Below, in pieces: positions 18,287 through 27,240 of a DNA stretch of 64,000 nt; position 1 is the first letter of the stretch; every line of letters begins with the position of its first letter. Source of the stretch: Phyllobacterium sp. 628 (GTDB lineage: Bacteria; Pseudomonadota; Alphaproteobacteria; Rhizobiales; Rhizobiaceae); the NCBI RefSeq assembly GCF_014189505.1, contig NZ_CP050301.1:3479501-3543500 (forward strand), read 5' to 3'. Position numbers and translations under genes: made by a program. The notes under the pieces were generated by a model. It was not told the DNA's origin, made no database searches, and was given only the letters and a program-made list of their open reading frames with translations.

Positions 18287-18388
18287 ATGCGACACGTTAA
18301 ACAGAATGGCGATATATCCAATTGGATGACCTGCTCGGTCATTTTATTCGGCGCACTGATGGTAGCTGCTGTTGTCTTTGCAGTTTGA
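18287..18388 (+). CDS. Tiny membrane protein (33 aa)
   Basis: A 33-residue frame preceded by AGGAGA six bases before the ATG, the strongest ribosome site for some hundreds of bases around. The N-terminal half is polar (RHVKQNGDISNW) and the C-terminal half is one membrane-spanning stretch (CSVILFGALMVAAVVFAV) ending at the stop. It sits alone in a 620-bp gap between the NtrY-like kinase and the iorA-like gene. The good start signal plus a clean transmembrane helix make it likely to be real; the function is unknown. Confidence 0.65.
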   Translation: MRHVKQNGDISNWMTCSVILFGALMVAAVVFAV

Positions 18389-18660
18389 CCATCTTGTGAA
18401 TGCCTGACACTTCATAGCGGACGCGCGGACTGCGCAGCCCGGATTTATTTCATTGCCAGAAAACAAAGCCTGCTCAACAAAAATCCGGGCGGGGCATCCC
18501 CATATAATATCCTTCCTGCCTTCGCCTCTGTCTTTGCTATCTGCGATCACCTTAATGTTACAACCACTGGTAAGCCCTGCATATCTGTGGCATCAATCAC
18601 ACATGCTGCGTTGACTTTGAACACCTGTCCTATGGGATGCGGATAACCGAGGAGCGGCCC

Positions 18661-19113
18661 ATGTTTGCCCTGAATGTAAACGGCGAAAATCGCAATGTGG
18701 ATGTGCCGGAGGATATGCCTCTGCTCTGGGTGTTGCGGGACGTCATCGGCCTGACCGGCACGAAGTTCGGTTGCGGTATCGCCCAATGCGGTGCCTGTAC
18801 CGTGCAGCTTGACGGCAAACCCGTACGCTCCTGCGTTCTACCGGTTGCCTCGGTTGGCACGCGTCAGATCACAACCATTGAAGCGATTGGCGCCACGCCT
18901 GCCGGCAAGAAGGTGCAGGATGCATGGCTCAATCTTGAAGTTATCCAGTGCGGCTATTGTCAATCCGGACAGATCATGTCGGCCTCGGCGCTTCTGAACC
19001 GCACCCCAGATCCGAGCGATAGTGATATCGATGCGGCAATGTCCGGCAATATCTGTCGATGCGGCACCTATACCCGGATACGAGCGGCGATAAAACAGGC
19101 CGCGAAGGCCTGA
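18661..19113 (+). CDS. iorA: [2Fe-2S] subunit of a molybdenum hydroxylase (IorA-like)
   Basis: A 150-residue iron-sulfur subunit of the xanthine-oxidase family. It has the plant-type ferredoxin cluster [18 protein letters not shown]...C and the second cluster [12 protein letters not shown]...[13 protein letters not shown]. It passes electrons from the molybdopterin subunit (next gene) to the cytochrome (third gene). The frame opens at 18637, but ATG 18661 has GAGGAG six bases upstream and matches the family start (MFALNVNGE). Isoquinoline 1-oxidoreductase is the nearest named family; aldehydes or N-heterocycles are possible substrates. Confidence 0.9.
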   Translation: MFALNVNGENRNVDVPEDMPLLWVLRDVIGLTGTKFGCGIAQCGACTVQLDGKPVRSCVLPVASVGTRQITTIEAIGATPAGKKVQDAWLNLEVIQCGYCQSGQIMSASALLNRTPDPSDSDIDAAMSGNICRCGTYTRIRAAIKQAAKA

Positions 19114-19132
19114 GAAAATGGAGATAGCCAGC

Positions 19133-21430
19133 ATGAGCAAGCCATCCTCCTCCCTCTCCGAAAAAACCAGCACATCGCGCCGCACCTTTCTTCAAGGCAG
19201 CGGACTTCTTCTGGGTTTTGCGCTGTTTGGTGCCGGCACCAAAGTGGCACACGCAGAAACAACAGCTCAACCTGTTGCCGGTGATGTCACAGCCGCATTT
19301 TCCCCCGATGCGTTCATTCGCATCGGCAGCGATGGCAAGATCACCCTTATCCTTCCCAACATCGAAATGGGGCAAGGCACCCATACGGGCGAAGCCACGC
19401 TGATTGCCGAAGAACTCGAAGTTGGCCTTGATCAGGTAAAGGTCGTGGACGCTCCGCCCAACGACAAACTCTACGCCACTGCCGCCCTGGGCGGACAGGC
19501 TACCGGCGGTTCCACCTCGATGCGCGCAACGTGGGAATCACTGCGCAAGGCTGGTGCTACCGCCCGTATGATGCTGGTTTCAGCTGCCGCTGCGCAATGG
19601 TCTGTGCCGGTTGCTGAATGCAGCGCCAAGGCCGGTGTCGTTACTCATCAGGCCAGCGGCCGGAGTTTGGCCTATGGCGAATTGGCGCAAGCCGCTGCCA
19701 CGCAGCCTGTTCCGGCGAGCGTCACATTGAAAGATCCGAAAGACTTCCAGCTGATTGGCAAATCCAGCCGAAGGCTTGATACACCCGGCAAGGTCAATGG
19801 CGCCGTCGTCTATGGCATCGATGTGCGCGTACCGGATATGAAAGTAGCAACCGTGGCCGCCTGCCCGGTCATTGGCGGCAAGCTTGGCGACGTGGACGAG
19901 AAAGCAGCACGCGCTATCCCGGGCGTGCGCGATATTGTTCGTCTGGATAATGCTGTCGCCGTAATCGGCGATCATTTTTGGGCAGCCAAAAAAGGTCTTG
20001 AAGCGCTTACCATCACCTGGAACGAAGGCGCTAACGCCAACCTCACCAGCGCCAATATCATGGCTGCGTTGAAAGCCGCATCAGAGCGCAAGAAGCCGAT
20101 CATGGCGCGGCAGGAAGGCGACGTTGAAGGCACGATGAAAGCCGCCTCCAAGAAGGTGGAGGCCATCTATCACTCGCCCTTCCTGGCGCATGCTCCGATG
20201 GAGCCCATCAATTGCGTTGTGCATGTACGGGCAGACGAATGCGAAATCTGGGTGGGAACGCAGGTTCCCACAATGGCTCAGGGCGCGGCAGCGCAGGTTA
20301 CCGGCTTTCCGCTCGATAAGATCATTCTGCACAATCACCTGATTGGCGGCGGTTTTGGCCGCCGGCTTGTGGCTGAATCAGTGGCGCAGGCGGTGGCAAT
20401 CGCCAAGCAGGTAAGCTACCCCGTCAAGGTTATCTGGACCCGCGAAGAGGATATCCAGCACGACCTTTACCGCCCGGCCTACTATGATCATATCTCAGCC
20501 GCACTTGGAGCGGATGGCCTGCCTACGGCTTGGGTTGAACGCATTGCTGGCGGCTCGGTTCTTGGAAATTACCTTCCAAGCGGCTGGCCGGAAGGCAAAC
20601 TCGACGATGATGCGGTTGAAGGCGCCGCGAAACCGCCCTACGACCTGCCAGTCATTCAGGTGGACTGGGTGCGAGAAGATCCACCCGTGCCGATCACATG
20701 GTGGCGCGGCGTCGGCCCCACGCACAATGTTTTTGTCGTTGAAAGTTTCATGGATGAGCTTGCCCATGCGGCTGGTAAGGACCCGGTGGAATATCGCCGC
20801 GCGCTGACCAAGAACCAACCCCGCGCGGCGGGTGTACTTGAGCTTGTTGCCGAAAAATCCGGATGGGGTACTCCGCTTGCCAAGGGCATGGGGCGCGGTA
20901 TTGCCCTGCATGATGCTTTCGGCAGCTACATGGCGGCCGTGCTGGAAATCTCGGTTTCGCCGACAGGTGAGATCACGCTGCATCGCGCGGTGGTGGCGGT
21001 TGATTGCGGCATCACCATCAATCCCAATACAGTCGAGGCCCAGATCGAAGGCGGCCTGATCTTCGGTCTTTCGGCAGCGCTTTATAGTGGCATCACATTC
21101 ACCGACGGCCGTGTGGACCAGAGTAATTTTCACGACTACCGCATCCTGCGCAACAACGAAGCGCCGAAGATTGAGATTCATCACGTCAAGAGTCTGGAAT
21201 CTCCGGGCGGTATCGGCGAGACAGCAACGGTTTCCGCTGCCCCCGTTCTGGCGAATGCTATTTTCTCGGCAACCGGCAAACGGCTGCGCACGCTACCTTT
21301 CAACCGGGATGAGCTGAAAACCGAAGGTATCGAAAAGAAGAGCGTTTCGATGGTGCTGCCGATAGTCGCACCGTTGCTGGCGGCTCTGGCAAGCACGAAG
21401 CCGACTGACGCCGAACTCGAAAAGCAGTGA
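19133..21430 (+). CDS. iorB: Molybdopterin subunit of a periplasmic aldehyde/isoquinoline oxidoreductase (IorB-like)
   Basis: A 765-residue catalytic subunit binding molybdopterin cytosine dinucleotide. A twin-arginine signal lies at the N-terminus (SRRTFLQGSGLLLGFALFGAG), so the folded enzyme is exported. Family motifs: NIEMGQGTHTGEATLIAEEL, GGQATGGSTSMRATW, HAPMEPINCVVHV, GGGFGRRL, WWRGVGPTHNVFVVESFMDELA, GIGETATVSAAPVLANAI; the Glu of GIGET is the catalytic base of the family. The frame opens at ATG 19118, but ATG 19133 has GGAG nine bases upstream and gives a normal Tat signal. It lies 19 bases after iorA and 10 before the cytochrome gene, forming one operon. Confidence 0.92.
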   Translation: MSKPSSSLSEKTSTSRRTFLQGSGLLLGFALFGAGTKVAHAETTAQPVAGDVTAAFSPDAFIRIGSDGKITLILPNIEMGQGTHTGEATLIAEELEVGLDQVKVVDAPPNDKLYATAALGGQATGGSTSMRATWESLRKAGATARMMLVSAAAAQWSVPVAECSAKAGVVTHQASGRSLAYGELAQAAATQPVPASVTLKDPKDFQLIGKSSRRLDTPGKVNGAVVYGIDVRVPDMKVATVAACPVIGGKLGDVDEKAARAIPGVRDIVRLDNAVAVIGDHFWAAKKGLEALTITWNEGANANLTSANIMAALKAASERKKPIMARQEGDVEGTMKAASKKVEAIYHSPFLAHAPMEPINCVVHVRADECEIWVGTQVPTMAQGAAAQVTGFPLDKIILHNHLIGGGFGRRLVAESVAQAVAIAKQVSYPVKVIWTREEDIQHDLYRPAYYDHISAALGADGLPTAWVERIAGGSVLGNYLPSGWPEGKLDDDAVEGAAKPPYDLPVIQVDWVREDPPVPITWWRGVGPTHNVFVVESFMDELAHAAGKDPVEYRRALTKNQPRAAGVLELVAEKSGWGTPLAKGMGRGIALHDAFGSYMAAVLEISVSPTGEITLHRAVVAVDCGITINPNTVEAQIEGGLIFGLSAALYSGITFTDGRVDQSNFHDYRILRNNEAPKIEIHHVKSLESPGGIGETATVSAAPVLANAIFSATGKRLRTLPFNRDELKTEGIEKKSVSMVLPIVAPLLAALASTKPTDAELEKQ

Positions 21431-21440
21431 GGGCTTAATC

Positions 21441-22745
21441 ATGAAAAGACTAGGCCTGTCACTTCTCGCCGCTGTGGTTGTCATCGCCGCAGGCGTTGCA
21501 ATCTTCCTGTTCAAACCGGCATCGCTGCCGGATGTTTCTGCTGAGGCGGCAAAATTGCCAACCGGTCAGGCGCTGATTGATCGTGGTGAATATCTGACAC
21601 GTGCTGCCGATTGTGTCGCGTGCCACACCATCGCTGGCGGCAAGCCCTATGCAGGTGGCCTCGCCTTCAAGCTGCCATTCGGCACAATTTACTCGCCCAA
21701 TATCACCGCCGACAAGGAAACCGGCATTGGCAATTGGAGCGATGCGGAATTTGTGCGTGCCTTGCATCAGGGCATCGACAAAGATGGCCAAAATCTTTAT
21801 CCGGCCTTTTCCTATGCCGCCTATGCACAGATGACGACGCAAGATGCATTGGCAATCAAAGCCTATCTGTTCAGTCTCGCTCCGATCCATGCTGAAGCGC
21901 CCAAGAACGATCTCGGTTTCCCGTTCAACCAGCGTTACGTCATGCGCTTCTGGAATCTGCTGTTCGTTCCCAGCGGCCCATTGCAGCCCGATGAAAAGCA
22001 GACCGCAGAATGGAACCGCGGCGCCTATCTGGTCGAGGCCATGGCGCATTGCGGCGAATGCCACACCCCGCGCAATCTGTTATTCGCTGTTGATAATGGC
22101 AAGAAATTCGGTGGTGCCGAGCTGCAGGGATGGAAAGCCTACAACATCAGCTCGGACAAGAAGACCGGCATCGGCAGCTGGACTGATGAGCAGTTGACCA
22201 ATTACCTCTCAAAAGGTCACGCCGAAGGTCGTGGTTCTGCAACGGGAAGCATGGGCGAAGCGGTCGATTTCAGTCTGCGCCACCTGACGCCGGAAGATAT
22301 CAAGGCAATTGTCACCTATGTAAAAACGGTCCCGCCGCAAACTTCGTCTGACAAGGCAATCGTTGAAGCCGAACCGGCAACGCTGACCGCCTCGACTGCC
22401 TATGCTCCGGCAGCGGATGCAACAGCCCAAGGCGGACTAGGTCTCAAACTCTTCCAGGGCGCTTGCGCAAGTTGCCATGGCTGGAACGGTGAAGGCATAC
22501 AAACGCCCTACGCATCCTTGCGCGGCAGCAGGACAGTCAATGATCCTGACGGGACCAATCTCATTCAGGTCATTCTGAAAGGCGCACATATGACGACACC
22601 GGAAGGCAAACAGGGCATGCCGGCTTTTGCCAATGCCTATTCGGACGTCGAAATTGCTGCGCTGAGCAACTACGTTCTTGGGCATTTCGGCGGCAAGCAA
22701 TCCGCCGTCACACCTGCGGATGTTGCCAAGGCCCGCACGCAATAA
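21441..22745 (+). CDS. Triheme membrane-anchored cytochrome c
   Basis: A 434-residue cytochrome with an N-terminal signal anchor (LSLLAAVVVIAAGVAIFLF) and three CXXCH heme sites: CVACH, CGECH and CASCH, spread over three cytochrome c domains. This is the architecture of the cytochrome subunit of membrane-bound alcohol and aldehyde dehydrogenases. As third gene of the operon it should accept electrons from the IorAB pair in the periplasm and pass them to the respiratory chain. Start ATG has GAGGG upstream. Confidence 0.92.
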   Translation: MKRLGLSLLAAVVVIAAGVAIFLFKPASLPDVSAEAAKLPTGQALIDRGEYLTRAADCVACHTIAGGKPYAGGLAFKLPFGTIYSPNITADKETGIGNWSDAEFVRALHQGIDKDGQNLYPAFSYAAYAQMTTQDALAIKAYLFSLAPIHAEAPKNDLGFPFNQRYVMRFWNLLFVPSGPLQPDEKQTAEWNRGAYLVEAMAHCGECHTPRNLLFAVDNGKKFGGAELQGWKAYNISSDKKTGIGSWTDEQLTNYLSKGHAEGRGSATGSMGEAVDFSLRHLTPEDIKAIVTYVKTVPPQTSSDKAIVEAEPATLTASTAYAPAADATAQGGLGLKLFQGACASCHGWNGEGIQTPYASLRGSRTVNDPDGTNLIQVILKGAHMTTPEGKQGMPAFANAYSDVEIAALSNYVLGHFGGKQSAVTPADVAKARTQ

Positions 22746-22782
22746 GGGTTGAAATGTCGCATGCGCATATCGTGACTTGATT

Positions 22783-22802
22783 TAGGGAATGACCGTTCTC
22801 TA
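22783..22802. promoter_or_regulatory. Imperfect palindrome upstream of tetR-type gene
   Basis: TAGGGAATGACCGTTCTCTA is an imperfect 20-bp palindrome (7 of 10 positions pair) nine bases before the TetR-family start. It overlaps a possible TATATT -10 element, as expected of an autoregulatory operator. Confidence 0.4.
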
Positions 22803-22811
22803 TATTGGGGT

Positions 22812-23426
22812 ATGTCAGACATGATTGCATCAGCTGCACGCAGCCGCGGCCGCCCGCGCGAATTCGATATGAACCAAGCGCTGGATAACGCGCTGCGTGT
22901 GTTCAGCGAGCGTGGATACCATGCGACGTCGATCGGCAACCTCACCGAAGCCATGCAATTGGCCTCAGGCAGCGTGTACAAGGCATTCAAGGACAAGCGC
23001 GGCGTCTTTCTCGCGTCTTTCGACCGCTACCGCGCTGTACGTAGCAGCAAGCTGCGTGTCGCCGTTGCTGCGGGTAAGACAGGCTATGAGTGCCTTCATG
23101 AAGCACTCAGCTTTTTTGCCAATGCCTCGCAAGGTCTGGAAGGCAAACAGGGTTGCCTCGTCGTCAGCTGTGCCAGCGAGCTTGCAACCTTCGATCCCGA
23201 AGTTGCGCAGAAAGTTGCGACAGCCATGGATGTGAACGAGGCGTTGATTCTGGACTTGATCCGGCAAGGCCAGGCGGATGGTTCGGTCTCACCCGACATT
23301 GATGCTGCCGCTACGGCTAGGCTGTTGTTATGTGCTGTGCAAGGCATGCGGGTTGTCGGCAAGACTGGCCGGACACGCGAAGAAATGATGGCTGCGGTCG
23401 GCGTGGCAATGAAAACCCTCACCTGA
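22812..23426 (+). CDS. TetR-family regulator
   Basis: A 204-residue TetR-family repressor. The DNA-binding helix pair is ALDNALRVFSERGYHATSIGNLTEAMQLASGSVYKAFKDKRGVF. The C-terminal ligand domain contains KQGCLVVSCASELATFDPEV, the pattern of the NemR/TetR_C_16-like group whose Cys pair can sense electrophiles; Cys residues are present at the equivalent place. It lies between the Mo-hydroxylase operon and an MFS exporter and may control either. The start has only GGGG close upstream. Confidence 0.9.
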   Translation: MSDMIASAARSRGRPREFDMNQALDNALRVFSERGYHATSIGNLTEAMQLASGSVYKAFKDKRGVFLASFDRYRAVRSSKLRVAVAAGKTGYECLHEALSFFANASQGLEGKQGCLVVSCASELATFDPEVAQKVATAMDVNEALILDLIRQGQADGSVSPDIDAAATARLLLCAVQGMRVVGKTGRTREEMMAAVGVAMKTLT

Positions 23427-23472
23427 TTAGTTTTGCGGGGAAATACCCGTTTCCTCTCCCATGGAGTACCCA

Positions 23473-24694
23473 ATGACATCCCCCCCATGCAGACGCTTCG
23501 TCTGAACACCATTCCATTTCGCCATGGTTGACGCTTCTGCTGGCGACAGCATGCGGATTGATCGCTGCCAATCTTTATTATGGCCAGCCACTGGCGGGAC
23601 CCATCAGCGCAGAGCTCGGAATGTCGCCAGCAGCGGCCGGTCTCATCGTGACCCTGACGCAAATTGGCTACGGCCTTGGCCTGCTTCTGATTGTTCCCCT
23701 CGGCGATCTCTTCGAAAATCGCCGTTTGATACTCACCGTTATTCTCGCTGCAGCAGCTGCGTTGCTCGTCGCAGGGCTGGTTACCCATCCCGCGCCATTC
23801 CTTGCGGCAGCGCTGTTTATCGGCCTTGGCTCGGTTGCCGTGCAGATTCTCGTTCCCTACGCCGCCCACATGGCGCCCGAACATGCGCGCGGGCAGGTCG
23901 TCGGCAACGTCATCAGCGGCCTGATGCTGGGCATTATGCTGGCACGACCCGTTTCCAGTTTGATTGCACAGGTTTCGTCATGGCACGTGGTGTTCTTTCT
24001 GTCGGCAGCGGTCATGATTGCCCTCATGGTCGTCCTTGCTCTGACTTTGCCCAAACGTGTTCCGGTCACAAAGCTCACCTATGGCGACCTGCTGTCTTCC
24101 ATGGGCCGTCTCGCCGTGAGCACACCCATCCTGCAACGTCGCGCGCTGTATCAGGCATGCATGTTCGGCGCGTTCAGCGTGTTCTGGACGACGACACCCC
24201 TGCTGCTAGCCGGGCCTGAATTCGGCCTCTCACAGGCTGGCATTGCGCTGTTTGCATTGGCTGGTGTGGCCGGCGCCATCGCCGCGCCCATTGCCGGACG
24301 TATGGCCGACCGTGGCTTGACCCGCCCTGCAACAGCCTTTGCCATGCTTCTGGTGGCCGCATCATTTCTGATGACTCATCTTGCGCCCCACGGCTCTGCT
24401 TTGGCGCTTGGTCTGCTGACAGCCGCAGCCATTCTGCTTGATTTTGGTGTCACCACCAATCTCGTGCTTGGACAGCGCGCCATCTTTTCGCTCGGTTCGG
24501 AATATCGCAGCCGGTTGAATGGCCTTTACATGGCAACGTTCTTTACCGGCGGGGCTATCGGCTCCGCCGTGGGTGGCTGGGCCTTCGCCCATGGCGGCTG
24601 GTGGCTCACCTCGTGGCTCGGCTTTGCCTTACCGGCTTTAGGCCTTCTCTATTTCATCACGGAAAAGCGCCCGGAACTGGTGCCAGCGACATAG
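23473..24694 (+). CDS. MFS efflux transporter with frame disruption in a poly-C tract
   Basis: The main frame, open from TTG 23528, encodes a 12-segment major-facilitator protein of about 388 residues, including the motif A region PLGDLFENRRLI and the second-half counterpart GRMADRGLTRP. This resembles the YnfM/drug-exporter group. A proper start is missing in that frame. ATG 23473 has GGAG seven bases upstream, but its frame meets a stop after ten codons. Between them is a run of seven C (23480-23486). With six C the frame would read TSPHADASSEHHSISPW and continue straight into LTLLLATACG, a normal MFS N-terminus. So the gene probably starts at 23473 with one extra C, as a natural slip or a sequence error. 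The TetR gene just upstream may regulate it. Confidence 0.87.
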
Positions 24695-24710
24695 GTGTTA
24701 CACGAACAAT

Positions 24711-24731
24711 GCGGGGCTCAAACGGCCCCGC
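24711..24731. terminator. Hairpin at convergent gene ends
   Basis: GCGGGGC and GCCCCGC pair around a 7-base loop where the MFS gene and the reverse-strand gene at 24718 converge. It overlaps the last codons of the latter and has no clear T run. Confidence 0.35.
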
Positions 24732-25080
24732 AACCCGGCACATCTTCCAGGCGGCAATACACCGGAATACCGCGTTCATTGGCAAGGCGGACATCATTGT
24801 CCGCCCCTTTTGAATCACCGGGAAGACGCAGAATCGCATCGCAGAGCTGGATCAGACGGCCAGCTGCCGGATGAAAGATCTGATCATAGAGTTCATCGCC
24901 AATCCGCCTCCCACCCGCCGCATTCCACACCGGCAATGCAACCCATTCGCCGATCATCGGCAAATGTCCCGCCTGAAACAATGGCCATGATACCGCTTCC
25001 AGACGTTTCAAATTTGCAGCCATCTTTTCCGCATCGTCGTTCGTACCGGACCGGTATGGCCCCGCAATCAGAATAAGCAT
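24718..25080 (-). CDS. DUF4406 / nucleoside-deoxyribosyltransferase-like protein
   Basis: A 120-residue protein with the small Rossmann-like fold of the DUF4406/NDT-like group: LILIAGPYRSGTNDDAEKMAANL at the start and IQLCDAILRLPGDSKGADNDVRLANERGIPVY near the end. The latter resembles the nucleotide-binding end of nucleoside 2-deoxyribosyltransferases. The exact reaction is not known. It lies 32 bases downstream of a Nudix hydrolase gene on the same strand, suggesting a nucleotide or nucleotide-sugar metabolism pair. Confidence 0.75.
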   Translation of the reverse strand: MLILIAGPYRSGTNDDAEKMAANLKRLEAVSWPLFQAGHLPMIGEWVALPVWNAAGGRRIGDELYDQIFHPAAGRLIQLCDAILRLPGDSKGADNDVRLANERGIPVYCRLEDVPGCGAV

Positions 25081-25112
25081 CTGTCTCTCCCGAAAATATT
25101 GTGTTGATTGGG

Positions 25113-25697
25113 TCAGGCTGCGAAAACGTGCAGCGCGGCATGCTGCAGCAGCATGATTGTCTTGCCATCCTGAATGGTGCCAGTGGCGATCATATTCAGC
25201 GCTTCATCGATACGCAGCTCCAGCACTTCGATATCTTCGCCTTCAGCCTCGATGCCCCCACCGTCGGTGATCCGGTCGGTAGACACGTATTCACCAACGA
25301 AGAAATAGAGCTTTTCCGTAACCGAGCCCGGACTCATGAAAGCCTCGAACACTTTACGGACGTGCTGAACGCGATACCCGGTCTCTTCCTCGGTCTCAGC
25401 ACGAATACGTTCTTCCGGCGAGACATTGTCGAGCAATCCGGCAGGGGTTTCGATCAGCAGATCAGTATAGCCATTAACGAAGGCCGGAAACCGGAACTGC
25501 CGGGTCAGAATGACTGTGCGCCGCGCCAGATCATACAGCAGGATCGTTGCGCCATTGCCACGGTCATAAGTTTCACGGTTCTGCGTCTGCCATACGCCAT
25601 CACGTCTGAGATAGTCGAAAGTGGTCTTCTTCAGCACGAACCAGTCATCTGCAAGGGTCTTCACATTCTGGATACGCACACGTTCAGCGAGCTTCAT
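25113..25697 (-). CDS. nudK: Nudix hydrolase, NudK-like
   Basis: A 194-residue Nudix pyrophosphatase resembling GDP-mannose/ADP-sugar hydrolases of the NudK group. Characteristic segments are RETYDRGNGATILLYD, VILTRQFRFPAFVNG and the Nudix box beginning AGLLDNVSPEERIRAETEEE. The box is slightly degenerate: the Arg of the REUXEE core is replaced by Ala (A-E-T-E-E-E-T-G), while the metal-binding Glu residues are kept. The C-terminal TGTIQDGKTIMLLQHA is also typical. It is divergent from a DeoR-type regulator of sugar metabolism, which fits sugar-nucleotide turnover. Confidence 0.88.
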   Translation of the reverse strand: MKLAERVRIQNVKTLADDWFVLKKTTFDYLRRDGVWQTQNRETYDRGNGATILLYDLARRTVILTRQFRFPAFVNGYTDLLIETPAGLLDNVSPEERIRAETEEETGYRVQHVRKVFEAFMSPGSVTEKLYFFVGEYVSTDRITDGGGIEAEGEDIEVLELRIDEALNMIATGTIQDGKTIMLLQHAALHVFAA

Positions 25698-25789
25698 TCA
25701 TTTCACCATGAATTGTGGATGCGGCTTGATAAAACGTGCAATTTCGTGCAGAGTCAAGAAATAACATGCAAATTGATTTGGAAGGTTTT

Positions 25790-26545
25790 ATGCTCACGCA
25801 ACAGCGCAAGGCGCACATTCTCCACGTACTGAAACAAACGGGGCAAGTCATTGCCAAGCAGCTGAGTCAGGAGCTCGATCTTTCCGAAGACACGATCCGG
25901 CGCGACTTGCGCGAACTGGCAGCCGACGGCCTGCTGCAACGCGTGCATGGCGGCGCCCTGCCTGCATCCCCTGCCCTTGCCGATTTCTCGGGCCGCCAAA
26001 CCATTGCCACAGACGGCAAACAGGCAATTGGCCGGGCTGCGGCAGCTATGATCCGTCCCAATCAAGTGATCTTTATCGATGGCGGGACAACGGCGGTCCA
26101 GCTTGCCCGTCAGTTGCCGCCCGATCTGGTGGCCACGATTGTTACACATAGTCCAAGCGTCGCGGTCGAACTGGTCAACTATCCCAACATCACGGTCGAC
26201 TTGATCGGCGGACGCTTGTTCAAACACTCCGTTGTTGCCGTCGGCGCTTCGGCGATCGAGGCAATTGGGCGGTACAGAGCCGATATCTATTTCATGGGTG
26301 CCACCGGCATTCACCCGGAAATCGGCCTTACCACAGGTGATTCCGAGGAAGCTGCCGTTAAAAGGATGCTGTGCCACCATGCGGCAGAAACGGTAGTTCT
26401 GGCATCACGCGAAAAACTCGGCGCCGCATCACCCTATCTCGTGGTTTCGATGAATGACGTGCAATGTCTGGTGGTCGAACGGGATACACCGCAGGAAAGC
26501 CTGCAAGCTTATACGGAGATGGATTTGACCATCATCAAAGCCTGA
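25790..26545 (+). CDS. DeoR-family transcriptional regulator
   Basis: A 251-residue DeoR-type repressor. HTH: LTQQRKAHILHVLKQTGQVIAKQLSQELDLSEDTIRRDLREL, then the RVHGGAL hinge. The sensor domain (DeoRC) has IFIDGGTTAVQLARQLP, DLIGGRLFKHSVVAVGASA and TTGDSEEAAVKRMLCHHA, which bind phosphorylated sugars in this family. The frame is open from 25736; ATG 25790 is chosen because GGAAGG lies just upstream and the HTH begins at once. It is divergent from nudK. Confidence 0.92.
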   Translation: MLTQQRKAHILHVLKQTGQVIAKQLSQELDLSEDTIRRDLRELAADGLLQRVHGGALPASPALADFSGRQTIATDGKQAIGRAAAAMIRPNQVIFIDGGTTAVQLARQLPPDLVATIVTHSPSVAVELVNYPNITVDLIGGRLFKHSVVAVGASAIEAIGRYRADIYFMGATGIHPEIGLTTGDSEEAAVKRMLCHHAAETVVLASREKLGAASPYLVVSMNDVQCLVVERDTPQESLQAYTEMDLTIIKA

Positions 26546-26566
26546 CGGGATCAGAAAAGCCAAATA

Positions 26567-27157
26567 TTACTTCGGCTGATCAATACGATCCGCGTTCTCT
26601 GCAATGACGGTCATGACCTGCTCGAAAGGTTCGCGCGAGCGCAGCATCCGGGCCAAAATCCACGCACCTTCCAGCGAAACCAGAATCTTCATCGCCAGCG
26701 ACCGGCCATTTTGCTCCGGATGAAACCGCACGATCTGGTCACTGAGGCAGCCGATCCATGTTTCCATGACCTCTTGAATAGCAACAGACAGCCGTTCGGA
26801 TTTTGGCGTCGTATCCAGCAACACACTGGTGATGGGACAGCCGAGCGTCCACCCGGACGCTTCGAAGGCTTGCGACAGGCGCGCGATCATGATTTCTGCA
26901 CCGGCCCGGAAGGTTGGCGCATCCATAAAGCTCTTATTCAAAATATGGTTGATGTAGCTGCCAGCGCTGCGCACCGCGTGTTCGGCGAGTTCTTCCTTGC
27001 CACCGGGAAAGTGGAAATAGAACGAGCCTTTCGGCGCTTTCGCCTGCGCGATGATCTCCGTCAATCCCACGCCGTGATAACCGTGCGCCTGAAACAGGAT
27101 CACGGCTGTGTCGATAAAGCGGGTCTTGGCATCTGATGGACGTGGCATAATTCGCAT
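26567..27157 (-). CDS. TetR-family regulator
   Basis: A 196-residue TetR-type repressor: DAKTRFIDTAVILFQAHGYHGVGLTEIIAQAKAPKGSFYFHFPGGKEELAEHAV is the HTH plus the SFYFHFPGGKEEL pattern of the YxaF/LmrA group. The C-terminal half is the usual helical ligand domain. Two starts are possible, ATG 27157 and ATG 27148, neither with a clear ribosome site. Its upstream region holds inverted repeats and a divergent tiny gene at 27241. Confidence 0.9.
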   Translation of the reverse strand: MRIMPRPSDAKTRFIDTAVILFQAHGYHGVGLTEIIAQAKAPKGSFYFHFPGGKEELAEHAVRSAGSYINHILNKSFMDAPTFRAGAEIMIARLSQAFEASGWTLGCPITSVLLDTTPKSERLSVAIQEVMETWIGCLSDQIVRFHPEQNGRSLAMKILVSLEGAWILARMLRSREPFEQVMTVIAENADRIDQPK

Positions 27158-27164
27158 TATGCAT

Positions 27165-27215
27165 GTTGTATGGCGATCGGTCTAGTGCTACGTTCTATGG
27201 CAATCACCATACAAC
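27165..27215. promoter_or_regulatory. Inverted repeats in tetR-divergent promoter
   Basis: GTTGTATGG (27165-27173) is repeated inverted as CCATACAAC (27207-27215). A second TATGG (27196-27200) forms a tighter repeat, TATGG-N6-CCATA (27196-27211). The arrangement between a TetR-family gene and a divergent small gene is that of an autoregulatory operator. Confidence 0.5.
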
Positions 27216-27240
27216 GTACGGCCAATCAAGGAGATTGCCG

